Positions 41,535-50,744 of a stretch of DNA of 64,000 bases are shown here, in pieces. The notes beneath the pieces are model-generated. The model saw only the letters and a list, made by a program, of their open reading frames with translations, made no database searches and was not told the origin of the DNA. The stretch spans positions 992,001 through 1,056,000 of the forward strand of contig OY970196.1 in NCBI GenBank assembly GCA_963708205.1, written 5' to 3'. How positions within the stretch are numbered: position 1 is the first letter of the stretch; every line of letters begins with the position of its first letter. Position numbers and translations under genes: made by a program. Source of the DNA: CAVYTF01 sp963708205 (lineage in GTDB: Bacteria; Bacteroidota; Bacteroidia; Chitinophagales; Chitinophagaceae).

Positions 41535-42644
41535 ATGAAGAACATAAATGACAATCCAAACGCAAAAGTTCAGCCGAAAGAACAGGCTGAAGAAGTGCAA
41601 TATCATCACGGAAGAGGCGCACAATTCAACACAAAAAATAAATTTCTCATCAATGAAATAACACGTGAACACATTGAAGGCATTGATGATTGGGAAGATA
41701 AAAATCCTGATACAATATATTTAGAACAACAATCAAAAACGATTGTAAACAAAGTTGAAAGTCCTGACGTTGGCATGAGTTATAGTATGAATGCCTATGC
41801 TGGATGCGAGCATGGATGCATTTATTGTTACGCCCGAAATGTGCATGAATACTGGGGTTACAGCGCAGGTCTTGATTTTGAACAAAAGATTATTGTGAAA
41901 AAAAATGCGCCTCAATTATTGCGCAAGCAACTAAGTCATCCGAAATATATTTGCATGCCCATCATGCTCAGCGGCAACACAGATTGCTATCAGCCTGCAG
42001 AACAAAAGTTTCGTTTAACACGCGGCCTGCTTGAAGTATGCTATGAGTTTAACCAGCCCGTTGGCATTCTCACAAAAAATTCATGGATCATAAAAGATGT
42101 TGATCTGCTGCAGGAAATGGCTAAGAAAAGATTAGTATCTGCAATGGTTTCCATTACATCAATGAATGAAGATTTGCGTCGCGTGATGGAACCGAGAACA
42201 ACAACAGCTAAACAAAAACTAAAAGTAATTGAAACATTAAGCAAAGCTGGAATCCGCATGGGAATTATGATGGGACCAATGATACCTGGATTGAATGAAC
42301 ATGAAATGCAACGCATCATGAAAGCTGCACGTGATAATGGCGCAACATTTACGGCATATACTTTTATTAGATTGAATGGCGCGATAAAATTTTTATTTCA
42401 TGATTGGCTATATAAAAATTTTCCGGACCGTGCAGATAAAGTTTGGCATTTGATCGAGAAAAGTCATGATGGACAAGTGAATGATACACGCTGGGGTGTG
42501 CGCATGCGCGGCGAAGGGAACATTGCGCAAATTGTGGCCCAGCAATATAAAAAATATGGGAAATTATATGGCATGAATGCAGAAGAATGGAGTTTGGATA
42601 CTTCACAATTCCGTGTGCCTGGAGGACAGGGAAAATTATTTTGA
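41535..42644 (+). CDS. PA0069 family radical SAM protein
   Basis: 369 aa. The cluster motif CEHGCIYCYAR in MNAYAGCEHGCIYCYARNVH, the N-terminal FLINEITREHIEGIDDWED region and the later HDWLYKNFPDRADKVWHLI are typical of the PA0069/Rv2578c group, related to spore photoproduct lyase-like enzymes. NTDCYQPAEQKFRLTRGLLE and ILTKNSWIIKDVDLLQEM are also conserved. The substrate is unknown. It is followed, 7 bases on, by convergent ubiX. Confidence 0.88.
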   Translation: MKNINDNPNAKVQPKEQAEEVQYHHGRGAQFNTKNKFLINEITREHIEGIDDWEDKNPDTIYLEQQSKTIVNKVESPDVGMSYSMNAYAGCEHGCIYCYARNVHEYWGYSAGLDFEQKIIVKKNAPQLLRKQLSHPKYICMPIMLSGNTDCYQPAEQKFRLTRGLLEVCYEFNQPVGILTKNSWIIKDVDLLQEMAKKRLVSAMVSITSMNEDLRRVMEPRTTTAKQKLKVIETLSKAGIRMGIMMGPMIPGLNEHEMQRIMKAARDNGATFTAYTFIRLNGAIKFLFHDWLYKNFPDRADKVWHLIEKSHDGQVNDTRWGVRMRGEGNIAQIVAQQYKKYGKLYGMNAEEWSLDTSQFRVPGGQGKLF

Positions 42645-42651
42645 ATAGCAT

Positions 42652-43212
42652 TTATTTCCCCCAACGAAAACTCTCTACTTCCAATCCCGCTAAATCCAAC
42701 ACTCTGTCAATTACAGTGGCAGCAAGGCTTTCAAAGGTTGTTGGTTTGCTGTAAAATGATGGAGATGCAGGACAAATAATACCACCTGCTAATGTAATTG
42801 TTTCCATATTTTTAATATGAATAAGATTATATGGAGCATCTCGAGGAACAAGAATAAGTTTTCTTCTTTCTTTTAGAATAACATCAGCAGCGCGTGTGAT
42901 CAAATCATCACTTACTCCGGTTGCAATCCTTCCAAGGGTGCCCATGCTGCACGGTGCAACGATCATGATATTATATTTTGCAGAACCGGAGGCAAAAGGT
43001 GCATTGAAATCGAATTTTTCGAAAAACTTTACATTATAATTTTTATAATTATCATTTCCTAATTCTTCTTTCCAAATTTCTTTTGCATTACTACTCATCA
43101 CAACACTTAACTCCTGCCATTGTGCTTTTAGATTTATTAATTTATCCAGCAAAACCTTTCCATAAATTGCTCCGCTTGCACCTGTGATTGCAACAAAAAT
43201 TTTGTTTGTCAT
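42652..43212 (-). CDS. ubiX: Flavin prenyltransferase UbiX
   Basis: 186 aa. UbiX attaches dimethylallyl to FMN to make the prenyl-FMN cofactor of UbiD decarboxylases. Motifs: FVAITGASGAIYGKVLLDKL, VVMSSNAKEIW, APFASGSAKYNIMIVAPCSMGTLG, SDDLITRAADVILKERRKLI, LVPRDAPYNLIHIKNM and GGIICPASPSFYS. No ubiD is in the window, and Bacteroidota use menaquinone, so its client enzyme must be encoded elsewhere. Confidence 0.94.
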   Translation of the reverse strand: MTNKIFVAITGASGAIYGKVLLDKLINLKAQWQELSVVMSSNAKEIWKEELGNDNYKNYNVKFFEKFDFNAPFASGSAKYNIMIVAPCSMGTLGRIATGVSDDLITRAADVILKERRKLILVPRDAPYNLIHIKNMETITLAGGIICPASPSFYSKPTTFESLAATVIDRVLDLAGLEVESFRWGK

Positions 43213-43351
43213 TTTATTTTTTATATATCTTTCAGAACTATAAAAATATTATTTGTAATCAGAACCGTAACAATTTTTTAATCAATGGTGCAACTTTTGC
43301 TTTTGAGAAATTGTCTTTTTATTAATATTCCATTCACCAAAAATCCTCCAA

Positions 43352-46300
43352 ATGAAACAAGTGCTGCTGCTTATTTTTGTTTTAATAACTGCGAATTCTT
43401 TTTGTCAAATCAGGCAGGTTAGTGGTAAAATTACTGATTCTAAAGATGGACTGCCGATAGTTGGCGCAACCATCAGAGCAAAGAATGGCAAGACTGTTAC
43501 AATCTCGCAAAGTGATGGAAGCTTTGCGATTTCTGTTGCAGACAATGTAAAGCAACTGGAAATAAGTTATGTTGGTTATACACCCAAAACTGTTGATATT
43601 ACAGGTACTTCGCTTCAAATTGCCATTGTGCAAAATGCTGCTTCTTTGAATGAAGTAATTGTTGTGGGGTACGGAACTGCGAGCAAAAGAAATATTACAG
43701 GATCCATTTCTTCGTTGTCTGGGGCAGAAGTTGCAAATACACCGACACCAAGTTTTGAGCAAGCCATGCAGGGAAAAAGTCCCGGTGTTGTTGTGCAAAG
43801 CGGAAGCGGCAAATTGGGTAATGCAATTGAAATACAGATCCGCGGCATTTCTTCTGTATCCGCAGGAAGCCAGCCTTTGTATGTTATTGATGGTTTGCCT
43901 GTTATTTCATCAAGCACAACTGACCCAATAAATGGAACAAGTATTTCTGATGAATATAATGATGCAGTTACCCCATTAGCAGACCTTAATCCAAATGATA
44001 TTGAATCAATTCAGGTGTTGAAAGATGCTTCTGCTTCTGCAATATATGGCGCGCGCGCAGCAAATGGTGTTGTTTTAATTACAACAAAAAAAGGAAAAGC
44101 AGGAGAAAAAACTCAACTTCAATTGGATATTAATCACGGATGGAGCAACCCTGAAAGAACACGACAGTTTTGTGATGCAAAACAATATGTTGACCTTATA
44201 AACATTGCTGCAAAAGATGATGCCTGGTACGATTCAAGTTCCTTTTCTTCGCTTGCAGCAGCACAAGCTTATTATCTAAAATATTATACAAAAAATGTTT
44301 TAAAACTTTATTCATTAGGAACTGATTATACTGATGCCGCTGTAAACACCGACTGGTCTGAGTTATTTTATATTCACGATGCCCCAAACACTCAAATAAA
44401 TCTTTCAGCTTCGGGTGGAAATGCTAAAACCAAATACTATGTTTCAGGATTTTATGATACGCAGGATGCAATAGTGATCGGCAATAAGTTCTCGCGTTAT
44501 GGTGCAAGATTGAATCTCGAACAAAACGCAACAGATAAATTAAGTTTTGGTATCAACGTATCTGTTGATCGCTCTGAGCTTGACAGAATAGATAACGACG
44601 ATGCATTTTCTTCGCCCGGTCAGATAGTTGCGCAATTACCTATTTCTCCATTGTATGATCCTCAAACCGGAATTCTTAACGACAACACATTGTACCCGGA
44701 TGGTTTGTATGATGCACTTTATAATTCGAACAACCAGGTAACTTATAGAACGCTCGGAGATGTTTACGCCAACTACGATATCATTCCTTCATTATCATTT
44801 CGATCAGAATTTGGGGCTGATATTTTAACGCTTAATGAAGATGAATTTCAGGCGCCACAAACAGATGCAGGAAGTGGCGGACATGGAAGTGCAAGCACAT
44901 TGCAAACGCAAACAACTTCTTTCAACACCAATAATTATTTTACCTATACTCCAAAAATTGGTGAGAAAAATAAACTATCTGCGGTGCTTGGAGAAAGTTA
45001 TGAACAAAATAATTTGAAGCAATCAAATGCATACGGAGAACAATTTCCTTCTGATGCAATTAAAAATTTATCGGGCGCAACATCAATAACATCAGCTGTT
45101 TCAAGAAATACAAGCTATGCTTTTCTTTCTTATTTCTTACGGGCAAATTATAGTTTTAAGGAAAAATATCTTTTATCTGCAAGTATCAGAACCGATGGTT
45201 CTTCAAGGTTTGGACCTGATGACCGTTACGGATGGTTTCCATCAGCTTCTGCAGGATGGGTGCTTACTGAAGAAAATTTTTTAAAGACTTCCAAAGCAAT
45301 CAGCTTTTTAAAAATCAGAGGAAGTTGGGGACAAACCGGTAATGCAGAAATAGGAGAAAATCAATTCTATTCTTTATACACTGTTACCAACTATCCAAGC
45401 TTTCCCGGCTTCGCTCCATTGCAATTAGGCAATCCGGATTTACACTGGGAAAAGAATACGCAAACGGATGTTGGTGTTGATTATGGGTTTTTAAACAATA
45501 GAATTACAGGAACCATTGATGCTTATTATAAGCATTCAACTGATCTTTTATTAAATGTAAATATTCCTGCAACAACCGGATATACAAACATTTTAGAAAA
45601 TCTTGGCGCTCTTGAAAACAAAGGACTTGAATTTTCGATCGAAACAAAAAACTTCGACAACAAAAATTTTAAATGGACCACATCTTTCAACATAGCTTTC
45701 AATAAAAATAAAATATTAAATCTCGATGGGCAAACAATTATTGCTGGTTTTGAAATTGACCAAATTGCTCAGGCAGGTCAACCAATCGGAGCATTTTACG
45801 GTCCGAAGTTTTTAGGTGTTGATCCTGCAAACGGCGATGCTCTTTATTTGGGTGCAGATGGCAAGCCAACCAATGATTATTCTGCAGCACCTTTTCAGGT
45901 ATTGGGCAAACCAAATCCAGATTTTACCGGGGGTTTTACAAACACATTTTCTTATAAGGGATTTGATCTGAGCGTCTTTTTTAATTTTGTGAGTGGCAAT
46001 CAAATTTATAATGGCGGCGGACTTTATATGTCTGATGGATTTTATAATGGCTTCGATAATCAAACCACAAATATGTTGAATGCATGGCAAAAACCGGGAG
46101 ATATAACCAATGTTCCGCGCATTGGATATTGGTATGGTTCAGGAAATGAAAATTCTTCAGAATGGTTGTATGATGGCTCTTACATACGATTGAAAAATGC
46201 TACGCTTGGCTATACTATTCCAAAATCTGTGATGAATAAAATGCATTTGACATCAGCAAAAATTTATGTTTCCGGAACAAATCTGTGGATAAAAACAAAA

Positions 46301-46417
46301 TATCCCGGAGATCCTGAAGTAAATACAGAAACTATTTCTACTGTTGGTGGTGGTCAAGATTTTTATACAATTCCTCAGCCAAGAACAATAACTGTTGGCT
46401 TGAGCGTAACATTTTAA
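43352..46417 (+). CDS. SusC/RagA family TonB-linked outer membrane protein (locus 2)
   Basis: 1021 aa. Signal peptide MKQVLLLIFVLITANSFCQ, carboxypeptidase-regulatory-like domain (VSGKITDSKDGLPIVGATIRA to about residue 98), TonB-box-like SLNEVIVVGYGTASKRNITG, plug motifs GKSPGVVVQSGSGKLGNAI, PLYVIDGLPV, NDIESIQVLKDASASAIYGA and GVVLITTKKGK, then the barrel ending in TITVGLSVTF. It pairs with the SusD gene 25 bases downstream. It imports an unknown glycan or nutrient by TonB. Compared with locus 1 it carries the RagA-type EVIVVGYGT box. Confidence 0.95.
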   Translation: MKQVLLLIFVLITANSFCQIRQVSGKITDSKDGLPIVGATIRAKNGKTVTISQSDGSFAISVADNVKQLEISYVGYTPKTVDITGTSLQIAIVQNAASLNEVIVVGYGTASKRNITGSISSLSGAEVANTPTPSFEQAMQGKSPGVVVQSGSGKLGNAIEIQIRGISSVSAGSQPLYVIDGLPVISSSTTDPINGTSISDEYNDAVTPLADLNPNDIESIQVLKDASASAIYGARAANGVVLITTKKGKAGEKTQLQLDINHGWSNPERTRQFCDAKQYVDLINIAAKDDAWYDSSSFSSLAAAQAYYLKYYTKNVLKLYSLGTDYTDAAVNTDWSELFYIHDAPNTQINLSASGGNAKTKYYVSGFYDTQDAIVIGNKFSRYGARLNLEQNATDKLSFGINVSVDRSELDRIDNDDAFSSPGQIVAQLPISPLYDPQTGILNDNTLYPDGLYDALYNSNNQVTYRTLGDVYANYDIIPSLSFRSEFGADILTLNEDEFQAPQTDAGSGGHGSASTLQTQTTSFNTNNYFTYTPKIGEKNKLSAVLGESYEQNNLKQSNAYGEQFPSDAIKNLSGATSITSAVSRNTSYAFLSYFLRANYSFKEKYLLSASIRTDGSSRFGPDDRYGWFPSASAGWVLTEENFLKTSKAISFLKIRGSWGQTGNAEIGENQFYSLYTVTNYPSFPGFAPLQLGNPDLHWEKNTQTDVGVDYGFLNNRITGTIDAYYKHSTDLLLNVNIPATTGYTNILENLGALENKGLEFSIETKNFDNKNFKWTTSFNIAFNKNKILNLDGQTIIAGFEIDQIAQAGQPIGAFYGPKFLGVDPANGDALYLGADGKPTNDYSAAPFQVLGKPNPDFTGGFTNTFSYKGFDLSVFFNFVSGNQIYNGGGLYMSDGFYNGFDNQTTNMLNAWQKPGDITNVPRIGYWYGSGNENSSEWLYDGSYIRLKNATLGYTIPKSVMNKMHLTSAKIYVSGTNLWIKTKYPGDPEVNTETISTVGGGQDFYTIPQPRTITVGLSVTF

Positions 46418-46442
46418 TTTTTAGCTATCAATCAAAAAAATT

Positions 46443-47822
46443 ATGCAATCGAAATCATTAAAAATATTTTTTGCAGCAGCTTTTATCCTCTCAATGGCAT
46501 GCAATAAAAACCTCACTATTTTACCACAAAATAATATTACATCTGATCAGATAAAAACGGGAGATGATGTAGAAGCAGTGCTCGGCGGAGCTTATTCTTT
46601 GTTGCAGGGACCAAGTGCATTTGGCGAACGTTTCATTTTATTTCCTGATCTGCTTGCTTCTAATGACCAGGTTGATTTTGTGGGAACATTTACAGAGTAT
46701 AAACAATTTTATACAAAGACAATGATCAGTGACAACACAAGAGTAGAGTATATTTGGGACAATAGTTATGACCTTATCAATACGGCTAATATTGTTATTG
46801 ATAAATCCAGTCTTGTGGATGAAAGTGATCGCAATGCTGTTATAGGTGAAGCAGAATTTATACGTGGAATAGTTTATTTTGAAATGGTAAATCTTTATGC
46901 ATTACCTTATTCTGCAGGCACATCAAACATGGGCGTACCGATCATAACTACACCAACTTATACGCTCGATACCACATTAAACTTTTATGTTGCAAGATCA
47001 AGTGTGGGAGACGTTTATAGCCAGATATTAAAAGATCTGCAGGATGCATCCGCAAAATTGCCTGAAAGCAATGGTGTTCGTGCAACAAAATATTCTGCAC
47101 AGGCTTTTCTTGCACGCGTGTATATGAATATGGGCAATTATTCAGCTGCAGCATTAATGGCAGACAGTATTATTTCTTCAGGAGAATATAGATTGGTACC
47201 GCAATACAGTGGTGAGTTCAACAATCTTTCAAATACATCAGAAGATATTTTCGCCATTCAACAAACCGCGCAAAGCAATGCAGGTACCAGCAACAGCGGG
47301 CTCACTACAATGTATGCACCAACATATCCAGATATATCCGAAGCATCGAGTGGTCGCGGAGATGTAATAATTGACAAAGGATACTTTAGTTATTTTGAGC
47401 CAAATGACTTTCGAGCTTCGTATGTTTATACCGGCGTAAGTATTTCAGGGCATCATGGAACTTATCCGGAAAAATGGTATCAATTTTACAAAGCTATTCC
47501 CGTTGTTCGTCTTGCAGAAATGTATCTTACACGCGGTGAGGCAAACTTGCATGCAGGCACATCAGTTGGTGCAACACCATTGGATGATATTAATACAGTG
47601 CGCGAAAGGTCTGATGCAAGTGATCTCACTTCAGTTTCAGTTTCAGATTTTGTGGATGAAAGATTTCGTGAACTAGGTTTTGAAGGAGATCGGCTTAATA
47701 CTTTAAGGAGATTGAAAATGAATGTGGGCAACCTTCCGTATAATGATCCAACGCTTGTAGTTCCAATTCCGCTGAGAGATTTGCAGGTTAATAAAAACCT
47801 TGTTCAAAATCCCGGATATTAA
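46443..47822 (+). CDS. SusD/RagB family nutrient-binding lipoprotein (locus 2)
   Basis: 459 aa. Lipobox SMAC (Cys20), then LTILPQNNITSDQIKTGDDVEA and the RagB/SusD helical core: IVIDKSSLVDESDRNAVIGEAEFIRG region with EAEFIRGIVYFEMVNLYALP, SAQAFLARVYMNMGNYSAA, VVRLAEMYLTRGEANL and the C-terminal DERFRELGFEGDRLNTLRR. It binds the ligand at the cell surface for its SusC partner. The pair is followed by a terminator; no enzyme gene follows. Confidence 0.94.
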   Translation: MQSKSLKIFFAAAFILSMACNKNLTILPQNNITSDQIKTGDDVEAVLGGAYSLLQGPSAFGERFILFPDLLASNDQVDFVGTFTEYKQFYTKTMISDNTRVEYIWDNSYDLINTANIVIDKSSLVDESDRNAVIGEAEFIRGIVYFEMVNLYALPYSAGTSNMGVPIITTPTYTLDTTLNFYVARSSVGDVYSQILKDLQDASAKLPESNGVRATKYSAQAFLARVYMNMGNYSAAALMADSIISSGEYRLVPQYSGEFNNLSNTSEDIFAIQQTAQSNAGTSNSGLTTMYAPTYPDISEASSGRGDVIIDKGYFSYFEPNDFRASYVYTGVSISGHHGTYPEKWYQFYKAIPVVRLAEMYLTRGEANLHAGTSVGATPLDDINTVRERSDASDLTSVSVSDFVDERFRELGFEGDRLNTLRRLKMNVGNLPYNDPTLVVPIPLRDLQVNKNLVQNPGY

Positions 47823-47842
47823 TCTAACATCATTCAAAAAAT

Positions 47843-47878
47843 AAAAAGGAATTGAAAAAATCAATTCCTTTTTTTTAA
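47843..47878. terminator. Terminator after SUS-like locus 2
   Basis: AAAAAGGAATTGA and TCAATTCCTTTTT pair over 13 bases around a 5-nt A loop with a T-run of 10. It can also act in reverse for the small gene at 47895-48047. Confidence 0.85.
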
Positions 47879-47894
47879 ATTCATTTTTATAAAG

Positions 47895-48047
47895 CTACAT
47901 TATATCCATTGCCTTTGCAAAATAAGTACATACACCCGGCAATGCAAGCCAGAAAAATTGTCGCAGAAACATTAATAAAAGAATTAAAATTATCGTCCAG
48001 ATCACAAACCAAATCCACCATTTTGCTGTAGAGCTTTTTGCTTCCAT
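47895..48047 (-). CDS. Small membrane protein, 50 aa
   Basis: Read directly from the minus strand: MEAKSSTAKWWIWFVIWTII, then LILLLMFLRQFFWLALPGVC and TYFAKAMDIM. A single hydrophobic tryptophan-rich helix spans residues 10-28, followed by an amphipathic stretch. I do not recognise it. It lies 54 bases downstream of the half-size TSUP gene on the same strand and could be part of the same transcript. Confidence 0.5.
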   Translation of the reverse strand: MEAKSSTAKWWIWFVIWTIILILLLMFLRQFFWLALPGVCTYFAKAMDIM

Positions 48048-48101
48048 TATTCTAAAAATTTATTTTGTAAAAATAAGATTGAAATAATTCATTTATAAAA
48101 A

Positions 48102-48473
48102 CTATTTTTCAAAAAATATCATTTTTATTGCCACACAGGCAAGAAATATTCCAAAGACTTTCTTCACAGTTGTTTGCGAAATAGTTAATGCAAGTTTACT
48201 ACCAATCCAGCCGCCAATAGTAAAAGTAACAGCCATAATTAAAACAACTTTTATATCAATATCACCTTGTTTGTAATAATTTATAACTGCTAAAATTCCT
48301 ACGGGCAAAAGCAATAAACCAAGTGAAGTGCCTTGCGCTTGCTGCTGGCTGAAAGCCAATAAATATATCAGTGCCGGCACTACGACAATGCCGCCTCCAA
48401 CACCAACAAGACCACTTAATATACCGGCAACTAAGCCGATTATTAACAACAAAATTATTGTTTGTATTGTCAT
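48102..48473 (-). CDS. Half-size TSUP (TauE/SafE) family permease
   Basis: 123 aa with about four membrane segments. LVAGILSGLVGVGGGIVVVP is the TSUP signature (G-x-GGG), and FTIGGWIGSKLALTIS is the second conserved block. Normal TSUP proteins are about 250 aa with two such halves; this one has a single half and must dimerise if active. It follows the ppa gene by 3 bases on the same strand, so the two are in one operon. The substrate (sulfite, sulfonate or another organic anion) is unknown. Confidence 0.8.
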   Translation of the reverse strand: MTIQTIILLLIIGLVAGILSGLVGVGGGIVVVPALIYLLAFSQQQAQGTSLGLLLLPVGILAVINYYKQGDIDIKVVLIMAVTFTIGGWIGSKLALTISQTTVKKVFGIFLACVAIKMIFFEK

Positions 48474-48476
48474 AGA

Positions 48477-49022
48477 TTATTTAATAAAAGTTTCTTTATA
48501 AAGTTTTATTGCATCTTCAACTATTTGCAGTGCTCTTGCTTTATCTCCAAACTCTTCAACAACTACGCTTTTATTTTCAAGCCTTTTATATTCTTCAAAA
48601 AAATGCCGAAGCTCACTGAAAAAATGTTTCGGTAATTCTTCAATATTATTTATATAATTAATGCTCGGATCCTGTGCTGCAACAGCAATAATTTTATCGT
48701 CAGCATCACCTCCATCTACCATTTGCATTACACCAATAACTTTTGCTTCAACCAAACACATGGGTACAATGCTTAAACTTGATAGCACTAAAATATCAAG
48801 CGGGTCTTTATCATCTCCATAAGTTTGCGGAATAAAACCATAGTTGGAAGGATAATAAAATGATGAGTAAATAACCCGATCAAGTTTCAGCAAACCTGTT
48901 GGTTTATCAATCTCATATTTCGCCCGAGAACCTTGTGGTATCTCGATTACAGCATTTACAATGCGCGGCGCATTTTTGCCGCAATCAACACCATGCCATG
49001 GATGAAGCACATTTGAAAGCAT
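48477..49022 (-). CDS. ppa: Inorganic pyrophosphatase, family I
   Basis: 181 aa from the ATG at 49022 (MLSNVLHPWHGVDCG). Hydrolyses pyrophosphate from biosynthetic reactions. Motifs: IEIPQGSRAKYEIDKPTG, YPSNYGFIPQTYGDDKDPLDILVL (containing the DxDPxD metal site, here DDKDPLD), KVIGVMQMVDGGDADDKIIAV and FFEEYKRLENK. The longer frame from 49052 adds MIIFTRIDFS and is less likely. A TATCTTTA at 49041-49048 is one base off the -7 consensus. Confidence 0.95.
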   Translation of the reverse strand: MLSNVLHPWHGVDCGKNAPRIVNAVIEIPQGSRAKYEIDKPTGLLKLDRVIYSSFYYPSNYGFIPQTYGDDKDPLDILVLSSLSIVPMCLVEAKVIGVMQMVDGGDADDKIIAVAAQDPSINYINNIEELPKHFFSELRHFFEEYKRLENKSVVVEEFGDKARALQIVEDAIKLYKETFIK

Positions 49023-49138
49023 AGAAAAATCTATTCGCGTAAAGATAATCAATACAAACTTGAAGAATGTTTTAAATGCATTATTTCTCTTTTAAATAAA
49101 TGTTTTTACTTTGCATTTGTTTTAATCATTTTTGAGCA

Positions 49139-50185
49139 ATGACCGATCTTTCTAAGTTTGACCCCAATGCTGCGGGCAATCCAAACAATACCATTTTTGG
49201 ACTTCCATTTACAGAAGATGATGCTAAGCTTGTTTTACTGCCTGTGCCGTGGGAAGTAACTGTAAGTTGCCGTTCCGGCGCAGCACGAAGTGCAGATCAT
49301 ATTTTCAGAGCAAGCCTTCATGTAGATCTTTTTGATTCGGATGTAAAAAATGCATGGCACAACGGATATTATATGCGCCCGGCTGATAAGAAAATTTTAA
49401 TGAAAAATGATTACCTGCGCAGAGAAGCCGAATTGTATATCGATTATATTTCTAAAGGTGAAAATTTATGTGATAACAAGTTCATGAACAAAAGCCTGAA
49501 AGAAATAAATGCAGGAAGTGAAATGTTGAACAATTGGGTTTATGAACAAAGTAAAAATTTGCTTGAACAGGGAAAGTTAGTTGGTTTAATTGGTGGCGAT
49601 CACAGCGTGCCATTTGGTTTTTACAAAGCACTTGCAGAAAAATATAACAGTTTTGGTATTTTACAAATTGATGCACATTGCGGCCTGCGCAAGGCTTTCA
49701 ATGGTTTTACGTATTCGAATGCCTCCATAATGTACAATGCTTTGCAAGAGATACCGCAGATAGAAAGAGTGGTGCAAACAGGCATTCGCGAATATTGTGA
49801 AGAAGAATGGAATTATATCTGCAAAAGCGCTTACAGAGTAATTGCTTATTTCGATCAGCAACTAAAAGAGCGTACGTATGAAGGGCAAACATGGGGATAC
49901 ATTACCGAAACTATTATCAATCATTTGCCACAGTTAATTTATATAAGTTTTGATGTGGATGGCTTGGATCCAAAGCTTTGTCCAAACACCGGAATGCCCG
50001 CCATTGGTGGTTTTCAGACGGAGCAAATATTTTATTTGTTTAAAAAAATTGTTGAAAGCGGAAGAAAAATTATTGGTTTTGATTTGGTTGAAATTGGTGT
50101 TGGTGAAGGCAATACTGATGCAAATGTTGCCGCAAAATTATTATGGAAGTTGTGCAACCTGATGATACAAAGTAATAATAAATAA
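49139..50185 (+). CDS. Arginase/agmatinase/formiminoglutamase family protein with a missing metal ligand
   Basis: 348 aa ureohydrolase fold. Metal-site motifs: GGDHSVPFG has the first His; the second motif reads DAHCGLR where the family has DAHxD, so the second Asp (arginase Asp128 position) is Gly, encoded GGC; SFDVDGLDP is intact. The replaced residue is a ligand of one of the two manganese ions. The protein is otherwise well conserved (TYSNASIMYNAL, GIREYCEEEWNYI), so it is unlikely to be a pseudogene, but activity may be altered. CATTTTTG ends 4 nt before the ATG. Downstream gene overlaps by one base (TAATG). Confidence 0.85.
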   Translation: MTDLSKFDPNAAGNPNNTIFGLPFTEDDAKLVLLPVPWEVTVSCRSGAARSADHIFRASLHVDLFDSDVKNAWHNGYYMRPADKKILMKNDYLRREAELYIDYISKGENLCDNKFMNKSLKEINAGSEMLNNWVYEQSKNLLEQGKLVGLIGGDHSVPFGFYKALAEKYNSFGILQIDAHCGLRKAFNGFTYSNASIMYNALQEIPQIERVVQTGIREYCEEEWNYICKSAYRVIAYFDQQLKERTYEGQTWGYITETIINHLPQLIYISFDVDGLDPKLCPNTGMPAIGGFQTEQIFYLFKKIVESGRKIIGFDLVEIGVGEGNTDANVAAKLLWKLCNLMIQSNNK

Positions 50186-50736
50186 TGATGGCATTTAATT
50201 ATGTTATCACTATAAAAAAACCAAATTATAAAAAGGTCAATTCGGTAAGTTTATTGATGCTTTTTTTTGCGCTTATTAACTTTATTTATATAGCGATCAA
50301 CAACTCTTCTTTATTAAAGCTCAATCTTTTTTTTTCAATATTGATTGTGCTAATATTTATTTTCACTACTTATATTTCCTACAAGAAAAAACAGATCGTT
50401 TATTATAGAAGCATTTTACTTTTAGCAAGTGTAGGCTTTGCATTACAACCAAAGTGGAATATTTTTTTTGCAATATTATATTTTGTTGCTGCAATACTTG
50501 AAATGCCTGCGAAGACAATTTTACAAATAGGTGTTGACGAAAATGGAATATTATTTACTTCATTTCCAAAAAAATATTTTTCATGGAATGAGTTGAATAA
50601 TGTTTTGCTCAGAGATAATATTCTTACTGTGGATTATAAAAGCAACAAATTATTTCAAAAGAATATTGATGCAGATTATAATGAAGAGTATCAAAAAAAA
50701 TTCAATGAGTTTTGTAAACAACATTTAAATAAATGA
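50185..50736 (+). CDS. Membrane protein with C-terminal PH-like domain
   Basis: 183 aa. Four membrane segments lie in residues 21-110 (LLMLFFALINFIYIAI, LNLFFSILIVLIFIFT, SILLLASVGFAL, IFFAILYFVAAIL), followed by a soluble region (IGVDENGILFTSFPKKYFSW, NVLLRDNILTVDYKSNKLFQ) shaped like the bacterial PH-like domain of YcxB-type proteins. Function is unknown. It starts inside the arginase-family stop codon and is probably cotranslated with it. Confidence 0.65.
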   Translation: MMAFNYVITIKKPNYKKVNSVSLLMLFFALINFIYIAINNSSLLKLNLFFSILIVLIFIFTTYISYKKKQIVYYRSILLLASVGFALQPKWNIFFAILYFVAAILEMPAKTILQIGVDENGILFTSFPKKYFSWNELNNVLLRDNILTVDYKSNKLFQKNIDADYNEEYQKKFNEFCKQHLNK

Positions 50737-50744
50737 TCTTTACC

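Noticed and set aside
43382..46090. Minus-strand open frames in the second susC gene
   Set aside because: They are shadows of the long, well-supported SusC coding sequence and have low-complexity translations.
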